From Thiohalocapsa sp963704155 (GTDB taxonomy: Bacteria > Pseudomonadota > Gammaproteobacteria > Chromatiales > Chromatiaceae), in the NCBI GenBank assembly GCA_963704155.1, contig CAVPHF010000039.1, positions 124,001 through 188,000 of the forward strand: a stretch of DNA of 64,000 bases, read 5' to 3'. Each line of letters begins with the position of its first letter. The first letter of the stretch is position 1. The notes below the pieces were generated by a model. The model worked only from the letters and a program-made list of their open reading frames with translations. It searched no databases and was not told where the DNA came from. Positions 51,479-62,733 of this stretch are shown piece after piece. Position numbers and translations under genes: made by a program.

Positions 51479-54400
51479 ATGTCTATCCTCGTCGCCATCA
51501 ATCACAAGACCGAATATCGCTTCGATCGCTCCATCGGGCTCGGCCCACACACTATTCGGCTGCGTCCAGCGCCGCACTGCCGCACGCCGATCCGCTCTTA
51601 CTCGCTGCGCATCGAGCCCGACGAGCACTTCATCAACTGGCAGCAGGATCCGTTCGGCAACTTCCTCGCCCGGCTGGTGTTTCCAGAGAAGGCGCGGACG
51701 CTGAGCGTCGAGGTGGACCTGATCGCCGAGATCATCACTATCAATCCGTTCGACTTCTTCGTCGACGACTATGCCTTCAAGTATCCCTTCAGCTATGACG
51801 CGCAGCTGATCAAGGAACTGGCGCCTTATCTCGAGATCAAGGAGAAGGGCGCGCGGCTTAACGATTGGCTGGCTGGCATCGACCGCACACCGCGCGAGAC
51901 GGTCTACTTTCTCGTCGACCTGAACAACAAGCTGCAGCAGGACATCGGCTATGTCATCCGTATGGAGCCGGGCATACAGAGCTGCGAGCAGACATTGTCG
52001 CTCGCCAAGGGCTCATGCCGCGACACCGCCTGGCTCTTGGTCCAAATCCTGCGCCGTCTCGGTCTGGCGGCGCGCTTTGTCTCCGGCTATTTGGTGCAGC
52101 TGACGGCCGACGTGAAGGCGCTGGACGGGCCGAGCGGCACCGAGCGAGACTTCACGGACCTTCACGCCTGGGCCGAGGTGTACGTTCCCGGCGCCGGCTG
52201 GATCGGGCTTGATCCAACCTCCGGCCTGTTCGCGGGCGAGGGCCACATCCCGCTCGCCTGCACACCGGACCCGGTATCCGCCGCGCCCATCACAGGCGCC
52301 ACCGACCCCAGCGAGGTCAACTTCTACTTCCACAACAGGGTCAAGCGCATCCACGAAGACCCGCGCGTTACCAAACCGTACACCGACGAGCAGTGGAGCG
52401 CTATCGAGTCTCTTGGACGGGTCGTTGATGCCGAACTCGCCGACAACGACGTGCGGCTGACCATGGGCGGCGAGCCGACCTTCGTCTCGATCGACGATAT
52501 GGAGGGCGCCGAGTGGAACATCGCCGCGCTCGGCCCGACCAAGAAGGCGCTCGCCGAGGACCTGCTGTTGCGGCTGAAACGCCAGTTTGCCGCAGGCGGC
52601 ATGCTGCATATCGGCCAAGGCAAGTGGTATCCAGGCGAGCAGTTGCCACGCTGGGCACTGGCCTGTTACTGGCGCAAGGACGGCGAGCCAGTCTGGCAGA
52701 ACGAATCGCTACTCGGCAACGAAACTGACAGCGACGGCGCCGAGCCCGCCGATGCCAAGCGCTTCATCACCACCCTGGCGCGCAAGCTCGGGGTCAAGCC
52801 AGATCATGCGCAACCGGCGCACGAGGACGTCTTCTACTACCTCTGGAAGGAGGCGCGCCTGCCCGCCAACGTCGATGCGCTCGACAGCAAGCTCAAGGAC
52901 CCAATCGAGCGTGCCCGCATCGCCCGAGTCTTTAATCAGGGGCTGGAGCGCGTGGTGGGTTACGCGCTGCCGTTGCGCTGGGCCGGTCTCACCCTCGGCG
53001 CCAAGGGCGGCGGCTGGGTCAGCGGGAAATGGGCGCTGCGCGACGGTAACCTGTTCCTGATCCCCGGCGACTCGCCCATGGGCTTCCGGCTACCGCTGGA
53101 CGCGCTGCCTCACGTGCCAGACGCCGAGCTGGACACACACCCGGAACGCGATCCGTTCGAACCGGTCGCACCACCCAACTCACCCCGCCTGCATCGGCCT
53201 TATGATGAGATCGCACGCCGCTACGGGACTCTCATCGAGCCCGACCAACCGCGTCAGCTAGTCAGGGAACAAGGATTCGACCCAAGCGCGCTAGCCCGCC
53301 GCTACGGCCGGGTACCGCTCTCCGCCGACCGGCGCCAGCCGTTGTCCGAGCAGGCGCCACCGCCGGACGATTACCCGGCCAAACTGGTGCGCACGGCGCT
53401 CTGCATCGAGGTCCGGGAGGGTCGCCTCTACTGCTTCATGCCGCCGCTGACGCACCTGGAGCACTGGCTCGACCTGGTAGCGAATCTCGAGTCGACCGCG
53501 CACGACACCGGCCTCAAGATCATCATCGAAGGCTACGAGCCACCGCGCGATTTCCGCCTGCAGAAGCTCGCCGTGACGCCGGACCCGGGCGTGATCGAGG
53601 TCAACGTGCATCCTGCCAGCTCCTGGGAGGACCTGGTGCGCGACACCAGCATCCTCTACGAGGAGGCACGCCTGGCCCGCCTCGGTACCGAGAAGTTCAT
53701 GCTCGATGGCCGCCACACCGGCACCGGCGGCGGCAATCATGTCACGCTCGGCGGCCCGACCCCGGCGGACAGTCCGCTGTTGCGCCGACCCGACCTGATC
53801 CAGAGTCTGATCACCTACTGGCAGCATCATCCAAGCCTGTCCTATCTGTTCTCCGGCACCTTCATTGGTCCAACGAGCCAAGCGCCCAGGGTGGACGAGG
53901 CCCGCGACGACAGCCTCTACGAGCTTGCGATCGCCTTCCAGCAGATGCCGAAGAGCCGGATTGGCATGGAGTCCAGCCAGCCATGGATCGTCGACCGCGT
54001 GCTTCGCAATCTGTTGGTGGACGTCACCGGCAACACCCATCGAACCGAGTTCTGCATCGACAAGCTGTACTCGCCGGACAGCGCAGCAGGGCGACAGGGT
54101 CTGGTCGAGTTCCGCGCCTTCGAGATGCCGCCCCACGCGCGCATGTCGCTCGCACAAATGCTCTTGCTGCGCACATTGGTCGCCCGATTCTGGAAGGAAC
54201 CCTACCGACGCCAGCCGATCCGCTGGGGCACCGAGCTGCATGACCGCTTCCTACTGCCGCACTTTGCGCGGCAGGACTTCGACGACGTGATCTGCGAGCT
54301 ACAGCGCGCCGGCTACCCCTTCGATCCCGCCTGGTTCGACCCGTTCTTCGAGTTCCGCTTCCCGCACTACGGCGACCTGGTCACCGCCAACGGCATCCGC

Positions 54401-54910
54401 ATGGAACTGCGCGGTGCGATCGAACCCTGGCATGTGCTCGGCGAGGAAGTCAGGGCGCAGGGCACCTCGCGATTCGTCGACTCATCAGTGGAACGCATGC
54501 AGGTCAAGGTCAACGGCATGACCGATGCCCGCCATGCGCTCGCCTGCAACGGTCGCAGAGTTCCGTTGCGCCCGACCGGACGCAAGGGCGAGTACGTGGC
54601 CGGCATCCGGTTCAAGGCATGGAGTCCGCCATCGGGCCTGCATCCGACCATCCCATCGCAGGCTCCGCTCGTGTTCGACCTGGTAGACCTCTGGAATCAT
54701 GCCAGCCTGGGCGGCTGTAGCTACCATGTGGCCCACCCCGGCGGGCGCGCGGAAGAACGCTTTCCGGTCAACAGCTATGAGGCAGAGAGTCGACGTATCG
54801 CCCGCTTTCGACTGATGGGGCATACTCCCGGCGACATCGACCCGCCGGCCGAGGAGCCCGCGGGAGAACACCCCTACACGCTCGACTTGCGCTATGAGCC
54901 GGGCTGTTGA
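51479..54910 (+). CDS. DUF2126 protein with active transglutaminase domain
   Basis: 1143 residues. An N-terminal beta domain (1-90) leads into a transglutaminase core with the full triad: Cys180 (GSCRDTAW), His229 (DLHAWAEV) and Asp245 (GLDPTSG). The rest (from about 300) is DUF2126, with VRLTMGGEPTFVS, LGPTKKALAEDLLL, and TGGGNHVTLGGPTPADSPLL that resembles a ligase or amidoligase-type fold. No signal peptide, so cytosolic. It faces the ATP-grasp/alpha-E/transglutaminase-like operon, an arrangement seen widely in bacteria and tied by comparative genomics to peptide metabolism. The substrate is unknown. Confidence 0.9.
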   Translation: MSILVAINHKTEYRFDRSIGLGPHTIRLRPAPHCRTPIRSYSLRIEPDEHFINWQQDPFGNFLARLVFPEKARTLSVEVDLIAEIITINPFDFFVDDYAFKYPFSYDAQLIKELAPYLEIKEKGARLNDWLAGIDRTPRETVYFLVDLNNKLQQDIGYVIRMEPGIQSCEQTLSLAKGSCRDTAWLLVQILRRLGLAARFVSGYLVQLTADVKALDGPSGTERDFTDLHAWAEVYVPGAGWIGLDPTSGLFAGEGHIPLACTPDPVSAAPITGATDPSEVNFYFHNRVKRIHEDPRVTKPYTDEQWSAIESLGRVVDAELADNDVRLTMGGEPTFVSIDDMEGAEWNIAALGPTKKALAEDLLLRLKRQFAAGGMLHIGQGKWYPGEQLPRWALACYWRKDGEPVWQNESLLGNETDSDGAEPADAKRFITTLARKLGVKPDHAQPAHEDVFYYLWKEARLPANVDALDSKLKDPIERARIARVFNQGLERVVGYALPLRWAGLTLGAKGGGWVSGKWALRDGNLFLIPGDSPMGFRLPLDALPHVPDAELDTHPERDPFEPVAPPNSPRLHRPYDEIARRYGTLIEPDQPRQLVREQGFDPSALARRYGRVPLSADRRQPLSEQAPPPDDYPAKLVRTALCIEVREGRLYCFMPPLTHLEHWLDLVANLESTAHDTGLKIIIEGYEPPRDFRLQKLAVTPDPGVIEVNVHPASSWEDLVRDTSILYEEARLARLGTEKFMLDGRHTGTGGGNHVTLGGPTPADSPLLRRPDLIQSLITYWQHHPSLSYLFSGTFIGPTSQAPRVDEARDDSLYELAIAFQQMPKSRIGMESSQPWIVDRVLRNLLVDVTGNTHRTEFCIDKLYSPDSAAGRQGLVEFRAFEMPPHARMSLAQMLLLRTLVARFWKEPYRRQPIRWGTELHDRFLLPHFARQDFDDVICELQRAGYPFDPAWFDPFFEFRFPHYGDLVTANGIRMELRGAIEPWHVLGEEVRAQGTSRFVDSSVERMQVKVNGMTDARHALACNGRRVPLRPTGRKGEYVAGIRFKAWSPPSGLHPTIPSQAPLVFDLVDLWNHASLGGCSYHVAHPGGRAEERFPVNSYEAESRRIARFRLMGHTPGDIDPPAEEPAGEHPYTLDLRYEPGC

Positions 54911-54974
54911 CGGACAATAAACAACCGACACAGCACCCTTGTCGACAGCGAGATGCACGCGGAGAAAAAATAAG

Positions 54975-56312
<1,338 letters not shown>

Positions 56313-56321
56313 AGCGGCTGG

Positions 56322-56337
56322 CCGGGGCTCTCCCCGG
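56322..56337. terminator. Hairpin after gltA
   Basis: CCGGGG (56322-56327), loop CTCT, CCCCGG (56332-56337): a perfect 6-base GC stem 10 bases after the gltA stop, between convergent genes. No long T run follows. Confidence 0.5.
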
Positions 56338-56343
56338 TCTGGT

Positions 56344-56388
56344 GCCGACAGGTCGCAATCAGGCCCTCGCATAACGCCGACAGGTCGC
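56344..56388. repeat. 13-base direct repeat
   Basis: GCCGACAGGTCGC occurs at 56344-56356 and 56376-56388, with a 32-base period, in the gap between gltA and prsT. Its role is unknown. Confidence 0.45.
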
Positions 56389-56431
56389 CGTACTCGCAAT
56401 CACGGAAGAACAGGCGGCCAGCCGGGCGCGG

Positions 56432-59218
56432 TCAGCTGCCGCTGTCGCCGCCCAGCTCCTTGAGTAACGCCCTAGCGGCAGTTGTCTGTTCGGCATCGGG
56501 ATGCTCGCGTAACAATCGGCCTAGGATGGTGATCGCCTCCTCACGGCGTCCCATGCCGTCCAACGCGAGCGCGGTATGGTAAGCAATCTCGGCCTGCTGA
56601 GGATTGATGAGGTACGCCTGCTGTAAAATACTGAGTCCGCGGTCTCGCTCCCCGCTGCCATAGAGTATCCAGCCGTAGGTGTCGGCGACCTCGGGGCGGT
56701 TGGGGTCAAGCTCGTAGGCATTGGCGGCGATCTCCAGTGCCCTGGCATCACCGCGCTCATGCAGAATCCAGGCGAGATTGTTCAGCAACGGCGCATTGGC
56801 CTGGCCCGTTTCGTACAAACGTTCGTAAATCGGCAACGCGCGATCCTCCTGGCCTGAACCATGCAGCAGCATCGCCAGATAAGCCTGGCTGGCCAGATCA
56901 TCGGGAGACTCACTCACCCACTGTTCTAACGTTGCAATTGCATCGGCCGGATGACCGGCCCGCACCTGCGCCTCGGCCAGCTGCCGGGTCAGCTCGGCGC
57001 TCGGCGCCATTGCCGCAGCCTTGCGCAGCGGCGGCACGGCTGCGGCCGGATTGCGCGCGGCAAGCTGCACGCCGCCCTCGATCCGGAAGCCGAGCTCCCG
57101 ATCGGGATAATCGCTCTGCAACGCCCGCGCAACGCTCAGGGCCGCATCGAAGGACTCGGCAGCGACCAGGACGGACGCCATCGCAGCCCGCGCATCGACC
57201 AAGTCGGGCTGCAGCTCGGCCGCGCGGGCGAATGAAGCCGCGGCGCCGTCAAGATCCCCGGCATTCCATTGCGCACCTCCCTTCAGGTAGAGGATGCCTG
57301 GACTGTCGGGGTTCTTCTCGAGTATCTGATCGAAGCTGCGGATCGCGCTGATCTCCTCGCCGGCGAGGCTCTGAGCACGGCCGAGCATCTCCAGCGCGGC
57401 GGCATCGTTGGGGAAGCGCGTCGCCAGATCACGGCTGACGCCAAGCGCCCTCAGGTAGTCGCCCCGGTCGATGAAATGGCGCGACAGTAGCAGACCGGGC
57501 TGGTTGGCGGTCGGATTGCCGTCGTGTGCCTTCCCGAGCCACCCCTCCAATGCCCTGTCGTCTTCTCTAATCTGCGCCAACGCCGCCATTCCGAGCAGCG
57601 CGGCGAGATTGCGCGGCTCCTTCTCCAACACTCGGCGATAATGCTGCTCGGCTTCATCTGGACGCTGCTGGGACAGGTCGACGCGCGCCAAATTGATCAG
57701 CGCCGTCATGAAATCGGGATCGAGGTCGAGCGCTTTCGCGAAGCGCACGCGCGCGTCGTCTAGCTTGCCCTGGGCCAGCAGCGCGAGTCCGGTGAGGTTG
57801 TACGCGATCGGGCTGTCCGGCCGTCGCTGCTCAAGTGCCTCGCCGGCGGCGACGGCCTTGTCATAGCGCTTCTCTTTGAGCTCGGACAGGACCAAGAGCA
57901 CATCCGCCTGAAGCAGGTCCTGGCCGAGATCGACCGCCGTCTGCAGCTCGTCGATGGCGTCGCTGGTGTTGCCACCGGCGATCAAGGTCAATGCCAGCTG
58001 AGTGCGCAAGGCGGCGACGTCCGGTGCGCTGTCGACGGCGCGGCTGAGCCACTGCTGACCGCTTTCCTGATCGCCAGCGAGCATGTGGGCGCTGCCGAGC
58101 AGGGCCATGATTTGGGCATCGCCGCCGGCCGCGAGCGGCTCGAGCAACTCGAGCGCTCGCTCCGGCTCTCGCAGCTTCAGCCGCGTCGCCGCAAGGACCT
58201 TCACCGCCTGGACATTTCCAGGCATCCCAATAAGCACGCGGGACAAATACTCCTCGGCCAGCTGCAGTTCGTTTCGTGCATAGCTGACGATACCCATTAG
58301 CAACTGACTCTGAAGATTGTCTGGCCGCGCACCCTGCACCTGCTGCAGGTAGCCGGCGGCCTCATCCCAGTCACGCTCATAGAAGGCCATGACACCGCGA
58401 AGGTAGCTCACCCCGACGATATTCGGCTTGCGTGCGTCGATCGCGTCGAGATCACGGCGTGCCTTGTCGAACTGCTGGAGACCGACCAGTACCGCCGCCC
58501 GTCCCAACATAGCGTTCAGGTTCTGCGGCTCCAGCTCCAGGACGGCGTCGAATTGTTCGATAGCGGCCTGCGGCTCGCTCGTCTGACGATGGACATCGGC
58601 CCGCAGCAGTCGCACGTCCGGCTCGTTCGGGAACTGATCCAGCAGCCTATCGGCCGTCGCGGCGGCGGTCTCGGTGTCGCCGGACATCAATGCCACCCGC
58701 GCCAAACCGATGCCTGCAACCGGGTCCGACGGATCGCGCTCGAGCGCCTCGGCGAAGGCCCGCTTGGCGTCGTCTAGCTGCTGTAGGCCAAGGTAAGCGC
58801 GACCGCGCAGGGCCAGCACTTGCGCCCGCTGTGCGCTGGGAAATGCATCGACGTCGAACTGCTCCAGCAGCTCGGTGAATTCACCCTGTAGCACGAGCGC
58901 CTCGGCCAGATCAAATCGCCAAAGCGCTGCATCCGCACCGAGGTCCGCCGCGCGCCGCAGCTCCTTTTCCGCGGCGGCACCCTTGCCAACCTGCAGATAG
59001 ACGCGGGCCAACAGCAGCCGCGCATCGAGCAGGGCCGGATCCGTGCGCAACAGATTCTTCAGGTGGATCTCGGCGGCACTGTATTCTCCGGCGTCGAACG
59101 ACGCGGTCGCGGCCTCGAAACCCTCGAGATCCGCCAGCACGGCGGATGGAAGGAGCAGCATCAACGGCAGGATTAAGATGGTCCGAATCCTGTGACGGCA
59201 TCGGATGGGCCTGTTCAT
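56432..59218 (-). CDS. prsT: PEP-CTERM system TPR-repeat lipoprotein-like protein PrsT
   Basis: 928 residues. A signal peptide (LILPLMLLLPSAVLA) precedes about 20 TPR units, seen as regular GxAYLGLQQLDDAKRAFAEA-type helices (TALINLARVDLSQQRPDEAE, ANAPLLNNLAWILHERGDAR). There is no lipobox Cys, so it should be a soluble or membrane-linked periplasmic protein. PrsT is typical of XrtA exopolysaccharide loci, where it may scaffold polymer export. The start at 59218 is chosen for the signal peptide; a longer frame reaches 59257. It follows prsR by 35 bases. Confidence 0.85.
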   Translation of the reverse strand: MNRPIRCRHRIRTILILPLMLLLPSAVLADLEGFEAATASFDAGEYSAAEIHLKNLLRTDPALLDARLLLARVYLQVGKGAAAEKELRRAADLGADAALWRFDLAEALVLQGEFTELLEQFDVDAFPSAQRAQVLALRGRAYLGLQQLDDAKRAFAEALERDPSDPVAGIGLARVALMSGDTETAAATADRLLDQFPNEPDVRLLRADVHRQTSEPQAAIEQFDAVLELEPQNLNAMLGRAAVLVGLQQFDKARRDLDAIDARKPNIVGVSYLRGVMAFYERDWDEAAGYLQQVQGARPDNLQSQLLMGIVSYARNELQLAEEYLSRVLIGMPGNVQAVKVLAATRLKLREPERALELLEPLAAGGDAQIMALLGSAHMLAGDQESGQQWLSRAVDSAPDVAALRTQLALTLIAGGNTSDAIDELQTAVDLGQDLLQADVLLVLSELKEKRYDKAVAAGEALEQRRPDSPIAYNLTGLALLAQGKLDDARVRFAKALDLDPDFMTALINLARVDLSQQRPDEAEQHYRRVLEKEPRNLAALLGMAALAQIREDDRALEGWLGKAHDGNPTANQPGLLLSRHFIDRGDYLRALGVSRDLATRFPNDAAALEMLGRAQSLAGEEISAIRSFDQILEKNPDSPGILYLKGGAQWNAGDLDGAAASFARAAELQPDLVDARAAMASVLVAAESFDAALSVARALQSDYPDRELGFRIEGGVQLAARNPAAAVPPLRKAAAMAPSAELTRQLAEAQVRAGHPADAIATLEQWVSESPDDLASQAYLAMLLHGSGQEDRALPIYERLYETGQANAPLLNNLAWILHERGDARALEIAANAYELDPNRPEVADTYGWILYGSGERDRGLSILQQAYLINPQQAEIAYHTALALDGMGRREEAITILGRLLREHPDAEQTTAARALLKELGGDSGS

Positions 59219-59253
59219 GAGAGCCTCTGTGTGGTTTCCCGCCTCGACGGGCA

Positions 59254-60618
59254 TCAATTTGAAAGCCCGTACTTCTTCATCAGGTTGTAGAGCGTTGGCC
59301 GAGTGATACCAAGCAGCTCAGCCGTGCGTGAAAGGTTGTTGTCGCCGAAACTGAGCGCGCGTTGGACTGCCTGAAGCTCTGCCAACTCGCGCACTTCACG
59401 CAGCGCGAAAGGCATTTCCTCAACCGCCACCTCGTCCAGTTCTAGATCTTCGGCGGTAATCTCGGCAGCATCGGCCATGACCACCGCGCGTTTGACGCGA
59501 TTTTCCAGCTCGCGGACATTCCCTGGCCACTCATACTTCTCAATGACCGTCAACGCGGCTGGTGAGAACCCCTTGACCGCGCGTTTGTGCTGCGCGGCGA
59601 AACGCTGCAGAAAGGCCCTCGCCAGCACCACCGCGTCGCCGGTACGGTCACGCAGCGGAGGCACCTGAACGGTCGCCTCATTGACCCTGTAGAAGAGGTC
59701 CTCTCGAAAACGACCTTCGCTAATCAGTTTTGCCAGGTCCTGGTGCGTTGCGCAGACGACGCGCACATCGACAGGAATCTCCTTGCGGCCCCCAATGCGC
59801 TCGATGACGCGCTCTTGTAGGAAGCGCAGCAGCTTCGACTGCAGCGGCAACGGCAGGTCGCCGATTTCGTCGAGAAACAACAGGCCCCGATCGGCGGTCT
59901 CAATCTTGCCCCGGGTGGTCTTGACGGCGCCGGTGAAGGCCCCTCTCTCGTAACCGAACAGCTCGCTCTCGAGAAGATTTTCCGGAATCGCGGCACAATT
60001 GATCGCAACCAGGCGATGATTGCTGCGATTGCTCAGCGAGTGAAGGATTCGCACGACAACTTCCTTGCCGGTTCCACTCTCGCCGAGGACCAGCGTCGTC
60101 ACATCGGTCGGCGCCAGCTTCTCGATGCTGCGACACACCTTCATCATCTGCGGGCTAACCGCGATCAGCCCACCGAATGGGGAGTCAGGCACGCGGGCCG
60201 CCAACTTGCGGTATTCGCGTTCCAGCCGGACCAGACGCGCCGCGCGTTCGATCACCAAGCCCAGCACGTCGGGATCGACTGGCTTCTCGTAGAAGTCATA
60301 GGCACCCAGTCCGACCGCGCGCACGGCGTTGCTGCGATCATTGTGTCCCGTCACGACGATCACCTTGGCGTCGGGTGTCCGAGCGACGATTTCATCGAGC
60401 AGCTTAAACCCCTCGCTTGTGCCGCCGGGGTCCGGCGGCAAACCCAAATCCAGGGTGACCACCTCGGGCTCCAAGGTACCAAGTTCAGCCAAGGCTGCGT
60501 CACGATCGGCGGCAACCGCTACCTGGCAACCTTCGAAGCTCCAGCGGAGTTGGCGTTGAAGCCCCGGGTCATCCTCGACGATCAGTAGCTTGGTCACTCT
60601 CTCCTGAAAATCAGTCAC
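59254..60618 (-). CDS. prsR: PEP-CTERM-box response regulator PrsR
   Basis: 454 residues. Receiver (1-125, D57 in TLDLGLPPDP), AAA+ with GESGTGKE, intact GAFTGA in YERGAFTGAVK, and Fis-type HTH (GDNNLSRTAELLGITRPTLY). It is a sigma-54 activator for exopolysaccharide and PEP-CTERM genes. The GTG start at 60618 overlaps the prsK stop as GTGA; a frame open to 60750 and an in-frame GTG at 60597 are alternatives. Paired with prsK in the same operon. Confidence 0.9.
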   Translation of the reverse strand: MTDFQERVTKLLIVEDDPGLQRQLRWSFEGCQVAVAADRDAALAELGTLEPEVVTLDLGLPPDPGGTSEGFKLLDEIVARTPDAKVIVVTGHNDRSNAVRAVGLGAYDFYEKPVDPDVLGLVIERAARLVRLEREYRKLAARVPDSPFGGLIAVSPQMMKVCRSIEKLAPTDVTTLVLGESGTGKEVVVRILHSLSNRSNHRLVAINCAAIPENLLESELFGYERGAFTGAVKTTRGKIETADRGLLFLDEIGDLPLPLQSKLLRFLQERVIERIGGRKEIPVDVRVVCATHQDLAKLISEGRFREDLFYRVNEATVQVPPLRDRTGDAVVLARAFLQRFAAQHKRAVKGFSPAALTVIEKYEWPGNVRELENRVKRAVVMADAAEITAEDLELDEVAVEEMPFALREVRELAELQAVQRALSFGDNNLSRTAELLGITRPTLYNLMKKYGLSN

Positions 60619-62699
60619 AGTGCCTCCGCCGTCGTTGCCAGATCCTGACCGATCGCCTCGAGCGGGAGGCGGATGGCGAAACGGGTACCCTCGCCGGGTG
60701 CGCTCGCGACCTGGACGCGACCGCCGAGGCTGGTCACGAACTCGCGACATTCATAGGCACCGATTCCCATGCCTGCCAGCCCCTTGGTTGAATCGAATGG
60801 GCGAAAGAGACGATCCCGCACGAACGACTCTTCCATACCGCAGCCGTCATCTTCAATCTCGATCAATGCGCCGGACAAAGTCGCGGACAGGCGAACAATC
60901 ACGCGACCGTCCTTGCTGGTCGCCTCTTGGGCGTTCTGGATGACGTTGCCAAGAACGGCATGCAGGCGGTCGGGGTCCGCATAGATACAAGGGTCCACAT
61001 CATCCTCCACCGATAGCATCGGGCGCGGATCCTGAACGCCGCGCTCTACGACGAGCGCTTCGAGCACGGCGCGCAGAGCCACCTGGACGGAGCGCTCGGA
61101 GGGCACGGCGGAGCGCAACTGGGCAAGCAGCCGCGTCATCTTGTCGACCGAATTGCGCACTGTCTGGAAGGCATCCTCGACGAACTCAGGATTGTTTCGA
61201 TAGCGCTCCGCGTTCCGCGTGATCAAGGAAAGCTGCGCGATCAGATTCTTCAGGTCGTGCACCACAAAGGCGGATAATCGGTTGAAACCCTCGAATTGAC
61301 GTGCCTGCGCCAGCGCCGAAGCCGCCTCATCGAGGGCCAGATAGCTCGCGGCCTGTCGTGCGGCTGTCTCCAACAGCTGCATGCTCTCCCACTCCAGGCG
61401 TTGCGGGATGCGCGCCTTCGCGAGCAGCACGAATCCCATCAGCCGCTCTTCATGAAACAACGGCACCAGCAGCCAGAAGCGTTGCCGCACGAACAGCCAG
61501 TTAGGTAGGGCGACATCGTCATGCGCGGCGGACTCGATATCGACAATTGCCTGATCGCGTTGCAGCGCTTGACATAGAGTCTGAGCATCCCATCGCTGGT
61601 CGACGTCGGCCTCAGAGACATTCCAGCATCGGCGAAATTCGCAGCTCCCGTCCGGGAGCGTAACCCAGATCGCGCCGCCAGGGCTCTCGACGAGTTCGCA
61701 TAGCGCGTAGATGATGCGATCTGGCAATGGGGCCTGCAATACCTTGCCAGAAAGCACCCGGATTAGCCGCAGCCATTCCTCGCGATAATCGTAGCGATAA
61801 CTGAAAAAGTGCTTGTTGACAAAAACCTTGAGGTGAGAGCGCAGCTGTCCGGAGAACAGCAGCACAACGAGCAACAATCCGGCTCCGAAAAAGAAGACGG
61901 GCTGAAAGACCGTACTCCATTCACCACCATAGTAGCGGATATAGTAGCCGGCCAACGCCATCAACAGCAGGTAGAGACCGGCGGCGATCAAGGTCGTCGA
62001 GTGAATGACGACCGAGCGCGATACCGAGATGTCGAACGACCATTGCGGATTGCGCGCAACCGACACCGCAATAAAAGGAACGACCACGGCGTTGACGGCA
62101 CCACGCGCCAACCAGAGACCAGGGTCTATGCGGCCAAACAACAGTGCATCGGCGAAAAAATAGAAGTCGTAAGCGAAGAGCGCGCCCAACCCGAAACACA
62201 GGAATTTGATGCCCCAGCGGTGCTCCCATGGAGTGTTGCGGTAAATCTGCTCGAGTAGAAACAGACCGGCGGCGATAAGCATGACCTGGCCAATCAGCCG
62301 AATGCTGCCGAGCCAGGTGCCAAGAAGTCCCGGTAGACGGCCAATCAAGCCTTCGAGAGGTAACGCCAGCAACAGCGCGCCACAGACGATCGTCCAGCGC
62401 AGACCGGCCAGGCGGTCTGAGTTGCCCCCGTGCAGCATGGCGAGCACACGCAGCAGGAACAACGCCCAGACCAACATGCGCATTGACTCCGCCGCCCAGA
62501 TCAATTCGATCGGGATACTGCGCCACTGCGCCTGCGCCGCGAGAAGGCTGGCCCAGAGCACGCTGACGGCGACCGCCAGCAGCAGATACGCTCCCTGCAA
62601 GCGCCCGCGCCAAGACGTCAGCAGAAGCGCACCCAGTATACCGAGCAAGACCGCCGCGGTTGCGTAACCAAGGGCACCGATACTGGCGGGAGGCATCAT
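60615..62699 (-). CDS. prsK: XrtA/PEP-CTERM system histidine kinase PrsK
   Basis: 694 residues. Eight or so membrane helices fill the first 300 residues, then a GAF-like domain (about 320-450), HisKA-like block with H481 in FVVHDLKNLIAQLSL, and HATPase with EDDGCGMEES and GMGIGAYECREF. The N-box is NVIQNAQEAT. PrsK is a membrane sensor typical of XrtA loci; the signal is unknown. Start ATG at 62699 (MMPPAS). Coupled to prsR. Confidence 0.9.
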   Translation of the reverse strand: MMPPASIGALGYATAAVLLGILGALLLTSWRGRLQGAYLLLAVAVSVLWASLLAAQAQWRSIPIELIWAAESMRMLVWALFLLRVLAMLHGGNSDRLAGLRWTIVCGALLLALPLEGLIGRLPGLLGTWLGSIRLIGQVMLIAAGLFLLEQIYRNTPWEHRWGIKFLCFGLGALFAYDFYFFADALLFGRIDPGLWLARGAVNAVVVPFIAVSVARNPQWSFDISVSRSVVIHSTTLIAAGLYLLLMALAGYYIRYYGGEWSTVFQPVFFFGAGLLLVVLLFSGQLRSHLKVFVNKHFFSYRYDYREEWLRLIRVLSGKVLQAPLPDRIIYALCELVESPGGAIWVTLPDGSCEFRRCWNVSEADVDQRWDAQTLCQALQRDQAIVDIESAAHDDVALPNWLFVRQRFWLLVPLFHEERLMGFVLLAKARIPQRLEWESMQLLETAARQAASYLALDEAASALAQARQFEGFNRLSAFVVHDLKNLIAQLSLITRNAERYRNNPEFVEDAFQTVRNSVDKMTRLLAQLRSAVPSERSVQVALRAVLEALVVERGVQDPRPMLSVEDDVDPCIYADPDRLHAVLGNVIQNAQEATSKDGRVIVRLSATLSGALIEIEDDGCGMEESFVRDRLFRPFDSTKGLAGMGIGAYECREFVTSLGGRVQVASAPGEGTRFAIRLPLEAIGQDLATTAEAL

Positions 62700-62733
62700 G
62701 CGCGCGATCCGTTCCGACGCGAGAAATGGTCGG

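Noticed and set aside
53291..54241. 316-residue open frame on the minus strand
   Set aside because: Antisense to the DUF2126 gene, no recognisable domain.
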